Positions 5,459-5,723 of a stretch of 5,723 nucleotides of DNA are shown here, piece by piece; the first letter of the stretch is position 1, and the number at the start of each line of letters is the position of its first letter. A program made the position numbers and the translations under genes. Below the pieces are notes generated by a model that was not told the DNA's origin, searched no databases, and saw only the letters and a program-made list of their open reading frames with translations. This stretch comes from DATARH01 sp046724035 (lineage in GTDB: Bacteria; Pseudomonadota; Alphaproteobacteria; ATCC43930; CGMCC-115725). Location: assembly GCA_046724035.1 (NCBI GenBank), contig JBKOVT010000262.1:1-5723 (forward strand). The letters are read 5' to 3'.

Positions 5459-5723
5459 TCAGAGCGACAGCGCGCGCGGCAGCCACAGCGATATCGCCGG
5501 GATGTAGGTGACCGCCATTAGTACGAGAAACATGACGCCATAGAACGGCCAGATCTGCCGCATGACGTCTTCCATGCGGACGCGGCCCACGGCGCAGCCG
5601 ACAAACAAGGTCGCGCCGACCGGCGGGTGGCAGAGGCCGATCCCGAGGTTCATCAGCATGATCATGCCGAAATGCACGGGGTCGACCCCGAATTTCATGA
5701 CGACCGGCAACAGAATCGGCGTC
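5459..5723 (-). CDS. dctM: TRAP transporter large permease (DctM), C-terminal fragment
   Basis: DctM is the large inner-membrane subunit of tripartite ATP-independent periplasmic transporters, which import organic acids or related solutes with an ion gradient. Only the last 87 residues are inside the window; the frame is open through the right edge. The fragment reads TPILLPVVMKFGVDPVHFGM and continues with IMLMNLGIGLCHPPVGATLFVG and IWPFYGVMFLVLMAVTYIPA. The motif NLGIGLCHPPVGATLFVG and the last hydrophobic segment, ending in SLWLPRALSL, are typical of the family's C-terminus. The two hydrophobic stretches are the last membrane segments. The stop is TGA at 5461-5459, 91 bases before the transglycosylase start. 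Its function is unrelated to the downstream genes, and a candidate promoter lies between, so it probably belongs to a separate transcription unit. The substrate cannot be inferred, and dctM is used here as a family name. Confidence 0.92.
   Translation of the reverse strand, partial: TPILLPVVMKFGVDPVHFGMIMLMNLGIGLCHPPVGATLFVGCAVGRVRMEDVMRQIWPFYGVMFLVLMAVTYIPAISLWLPRALSL

Overview
The window is a GC-rich bacterial chromosome segment in which every convincing gene lies on the minus strand, so transcription runs from the right edge to the left edge. The protein sequences look alphaproteobacterial: HolB has the FRRVASGGHADLLTVER and GGWRVVVVDGADEMNRNAANALLK segments, Tmk reads RGRFITIEGGEGAGKST, and the order rlpA-dacA-tmk-holB-metG is one I associate with Alphaproteobacteria. 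The genus cannot be told from what is here.

Layout in transcription order. (1) 5723-5459: the C-terminal end of a TRAP transporter large permease (DctM family), cut by the window edge. (2) 5458-5368: a short non-coding gap with the only clearly AT-rich patch and a plausible sigma70-type promoter. (3) 5367-4369: an MltB-type lytic transglycosylase. (4) 4352-3237: the lipoprotein RlpA, with a DPBB domain, a Pro/Ala linker and a SPOR domain. (5) 3211-1946: a D,D-carboxypeptidase of the DacA/PBP5 type. (6) 1949-1290: thymidylate kinase. (7) 1293-151: DNA polymerase III delta-prime subunit. (8) 72-1: the first 24 codons of methionyl-tRNA synthetase, cut by the left edge.

Genes 3 to 7 are packed with gaps of 16 and 25 bases and then two 4-base stop/start overlaps, so they very probably form one operon. 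metG may be read with them after a 78-base gap. Three envelope enzymes that act one after another on peptidoglycan (glycan cleavage, septal cleavage of denuded glycan, stem-peptide trimming) come first. Genes for dTTP synthesis, the replicative clamp loader and translation follow. This is a housekeeping region, and I see no mobile element, CRISPR array, RNA gene or defence system.

The most notable point is the start of tmk. Its reading frame contains no ATG, GTG or TTG between the in-frame stop near 2249 and a TTG at 1862, which already lies past the P-loop. The best remaining start is a CTG at 1949-1947. It overlaps the dacA stop as CTGA and has a well-placed GGAG upstream. It mirrors the ATGA overlap at the next junction, tmk/holB. 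Smaller points are a near-perfect inverted repeat directly after holB, a 25-base direct repeat in the rlpA linker, a Tat-like signal on the MltB-type enzyme, and a HolB without zinc-ligand cysteines.
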